Position numbers and translations under genes: made by a program
NCBI GenBank assembly: GCA_030042375.1
Contig: JASHZU010000072.1
Location: forward strand, 1 to 6,009
Direction of reading: 5' to 3'
Length of the DNA stretch: 6,009 nucleotides
Source: Verrucomicrobiia bacterium
Lineage (GTDB): Bacteria > Verrucomicrobiota > Verrucomicrobiae > Limisphaerales > UBA11358
Notes under the pieces: model-generated
Told to the model about the DNA's origin: nothing
Seen by the model: the letters and a program-made list of their open reading frames with translations, nothing else
Database searches by the model: none
Shown: in pieces, positions 4,936 through 6,009 of the stretch
Layout: every line of letters starts with the position of its first letter
Position numbering within the stretch: position 1 is the first letter of the stretch

Positions 4936-6009
4936 TTATTTCAATGCGTTTATCTGCAGATTTTCATCCAATGTGATGTTCTGGCCTTTACTGGTCTGAA
5001 GATCGATTTCTTTGCCGCCGTAACTAATGTGGCAAGGTCCACCCAGTTTGGAATGGATCACAGCCGAGGTAAGAACTCCGTTTTGCCAAGCGATATCTAC
5101 TTCAAAGCCTCCACGTGCGCATAAGCCGGTGATGCTCCCCTCTTTCCAAGCGGAAGGCAGCGCAGGTAGTATTTCAATGACGCCTTCCTGGCTTTGAAGC
5201 AGCATCTCAGCAATGGCCGCAGGGACTCCGAAGTTTGCATCAATTTGAAAAGGCGGGCAGGCGTCAAACATGTTGGGATAAACTCCGCCGCCGTTGCTGT
5301 AGCTAATTTCCTGCGACGTTGCCGGACTGAGCGCTCCGCACACCAGTTTCCAGGCATGATCGCCATCGCCAAGTCGCGCCCACAATAAGGCTTTGAACGC
5401 ATAAGACCATCCGATGCTGTCGTCACCCCGCGCGAGAAGCGATTTGCGGGCGGCTTCTGCCAAATCGGGGGTTGTCAGCGGCGAGATTTCATCGCCCGGA
5501 TACAAGCCCCAGAGATGCGATGCATGGCGATGATGAGGTTCCGTCTCCTGGTAGGGCTCAGGCCATTCCATGATGCGTCCATCCGGGCCGATGCGGATAG
5601 GTTCCAGGCGGGCGCATTTGGTAATCAGTTCATTGCGAAAATCCTGGTCGATTCCAAGAATTTCCGACGACTCGATGCAAGCCGTGAATAAGTAATGGGT
5701 GATTTCTGACTGGTAAGTTGAACCCAGGGAGATGGCTGACTGCCGGCCATCGGGCAGTTGGAAATGATTTTCCGGCGAGTTGGCCGGAACAACGACCAGC
5801 CAGTGATGCGTCGGTTCTTCGATTAAGAGGTCTTCGTAAAATTGCGCGGCGCCTTTCATGATTGGATATGCCCATTGAAGAAACTTTTTGTCATGAGTAA
5901 AAAGCCAGTGGTCCCATAGATGTTGGCAAAGCCAGCCGGAACCACTGGTGGAGGCTCCCCACGAAGCGGATTCGCCCGGGGAGGTAAATCCCCATGGATT
6001 GGTGATGAC
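4936..6009 (-). CDS. GH95 family alpha-L-fucosidase-like enzyme, C-terminal half (5' end beyond window)
   Basis: The frame is open from the right edge to TAA at 4938-4936, giving 357 residues of a protein that is usually about 750-800. Numbering from the edge, [17 protein letters not shown] (4-20) and [11 protein letters not shown] (25-35) are typical of the GH95 (alpha/alpha)6 barrel. Further on come [16 protein letters not shown] (47-62), IMEWPEPYQ (146-154), [13 protein letters not shown] (160-172) and [11 protein letters not shown] (251-261). E148 matches the general acid (Glu566 of Bifidobacterium AfcA) and D257 its Asp766; the two activating Asn residues would be beyond the window. The C-terminal beta-domain spans about 275-357. 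The internal ATG at 5859 is not the start, since conserved family sequence continues before it. GH95 enzymes are inverting 1,2-alpha-L-fucosidases, with some acting on alpha-L-galactose. Signal peptide cannot be assessed. It converges on the ThuA gene and probably belongs to the same utilisation system but a separate transcript. Confidence 0.9.
   Translation of the reverse strand, partial: VITNPWGFTSPGESASWGASTSGSGWLCQHLWDHWLFTHDKKFLQWAYPIMKGAAQFYEDLLIEEPTHHWLVVVPANSPENHFQLPDGRQSAISLGSTYQSEITHYLFTACIESSEILGIDQDFRNELITKCARLEPIRIGPDGRIMEWPEPYQETEPHHRHASHLWGLYPGDEISPLTTPDLAEAARKSLLARGDDSIGWSYAFKALLWARLGDGDHAWKLVCGALSPATSQEISYSNGGGVYPNMFDACPPFQIDANFGVPAAIAEMLLQSQEGVIEILPALPSAWKEGSITGLCARGGFEVDIAWQNGVLTSAVIHSKLGGPCHISYGGKEIDLQTSKGQNITLDENLQINALK

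Noticed and set aside
5857..5859. ATG as possible start of a 307-residue protein for the GH95 gene
   Set aside because: The frame stays open to the window edge and the 50 residues before it ([16 protein letters not shown]) are typical GH95 sequence, so the gene begins beyond 6009.

Overview
The window holds part of a bacterial carbohydrate-utilisation locus of five protein-coding genes, two of them cut by the window edges. The organism looks like a Gram-negative glycan degrader with moderately GC-rich DNA. Two enzymes carry Sec-type signal peptides, and starts lack a clear AGGAGG Shine-Dalgarno. A GH9 with a 'DASGD' active-site loop, a stand-alone exported ThuA-domain protein, a GH95 and a FucP-like permease together would fit Verrucomicrobiota or a related PVC/Bacteroidota-type lineage. 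That placement is an inference; there is no rRNA or other phylogenetic marker here.

Layout. On the minus strand, 1-496 is the N-terminal part of a BadF/BadG/NAGK-type sugar kinase that runs off the left edge. It overlaps by 8 bases the end of a FucP/GluP-type major facilitator permease (489-1781). Bases 1782-2232 form a 451-bp divergent intergenic region containing hairpins, short repeats and a weak candidate promoter, but no convincing gene. On the plus strand follow an exported GH9 glycosidase with an N-terminal Ig-like domain (2233-4071) and, 42 bases later, an exported ThuA-like protein (4114-4923). Only 12 bases beyond, a minus-strand GH95 alpha-L-fucosidase-family enzyme converges on them (4936-6009) and runs off the right edge.

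How the parts may work together (inference): GH95 and GH9 would trim an oligosaccharide outside the cytoplasm, the permease would import the released monosaccharide, and the kinase would phosphorylate it inside. The shared intergenic region is the natural place for coordinated control of the import/kinase pair and the GH9-ThuA pair. The substrate is not fixed by the sequence. GH95 plus GH9 suggests a fucosylated beta-glucan such as fucosylated xyloglucan. GH9 plus a BadF-type kinase recalls the amino-sugar (chitobiose/glucosamine) genes of vibrios. The ThuA protein, whose family has no firmly settled reaction, is the least understood component.
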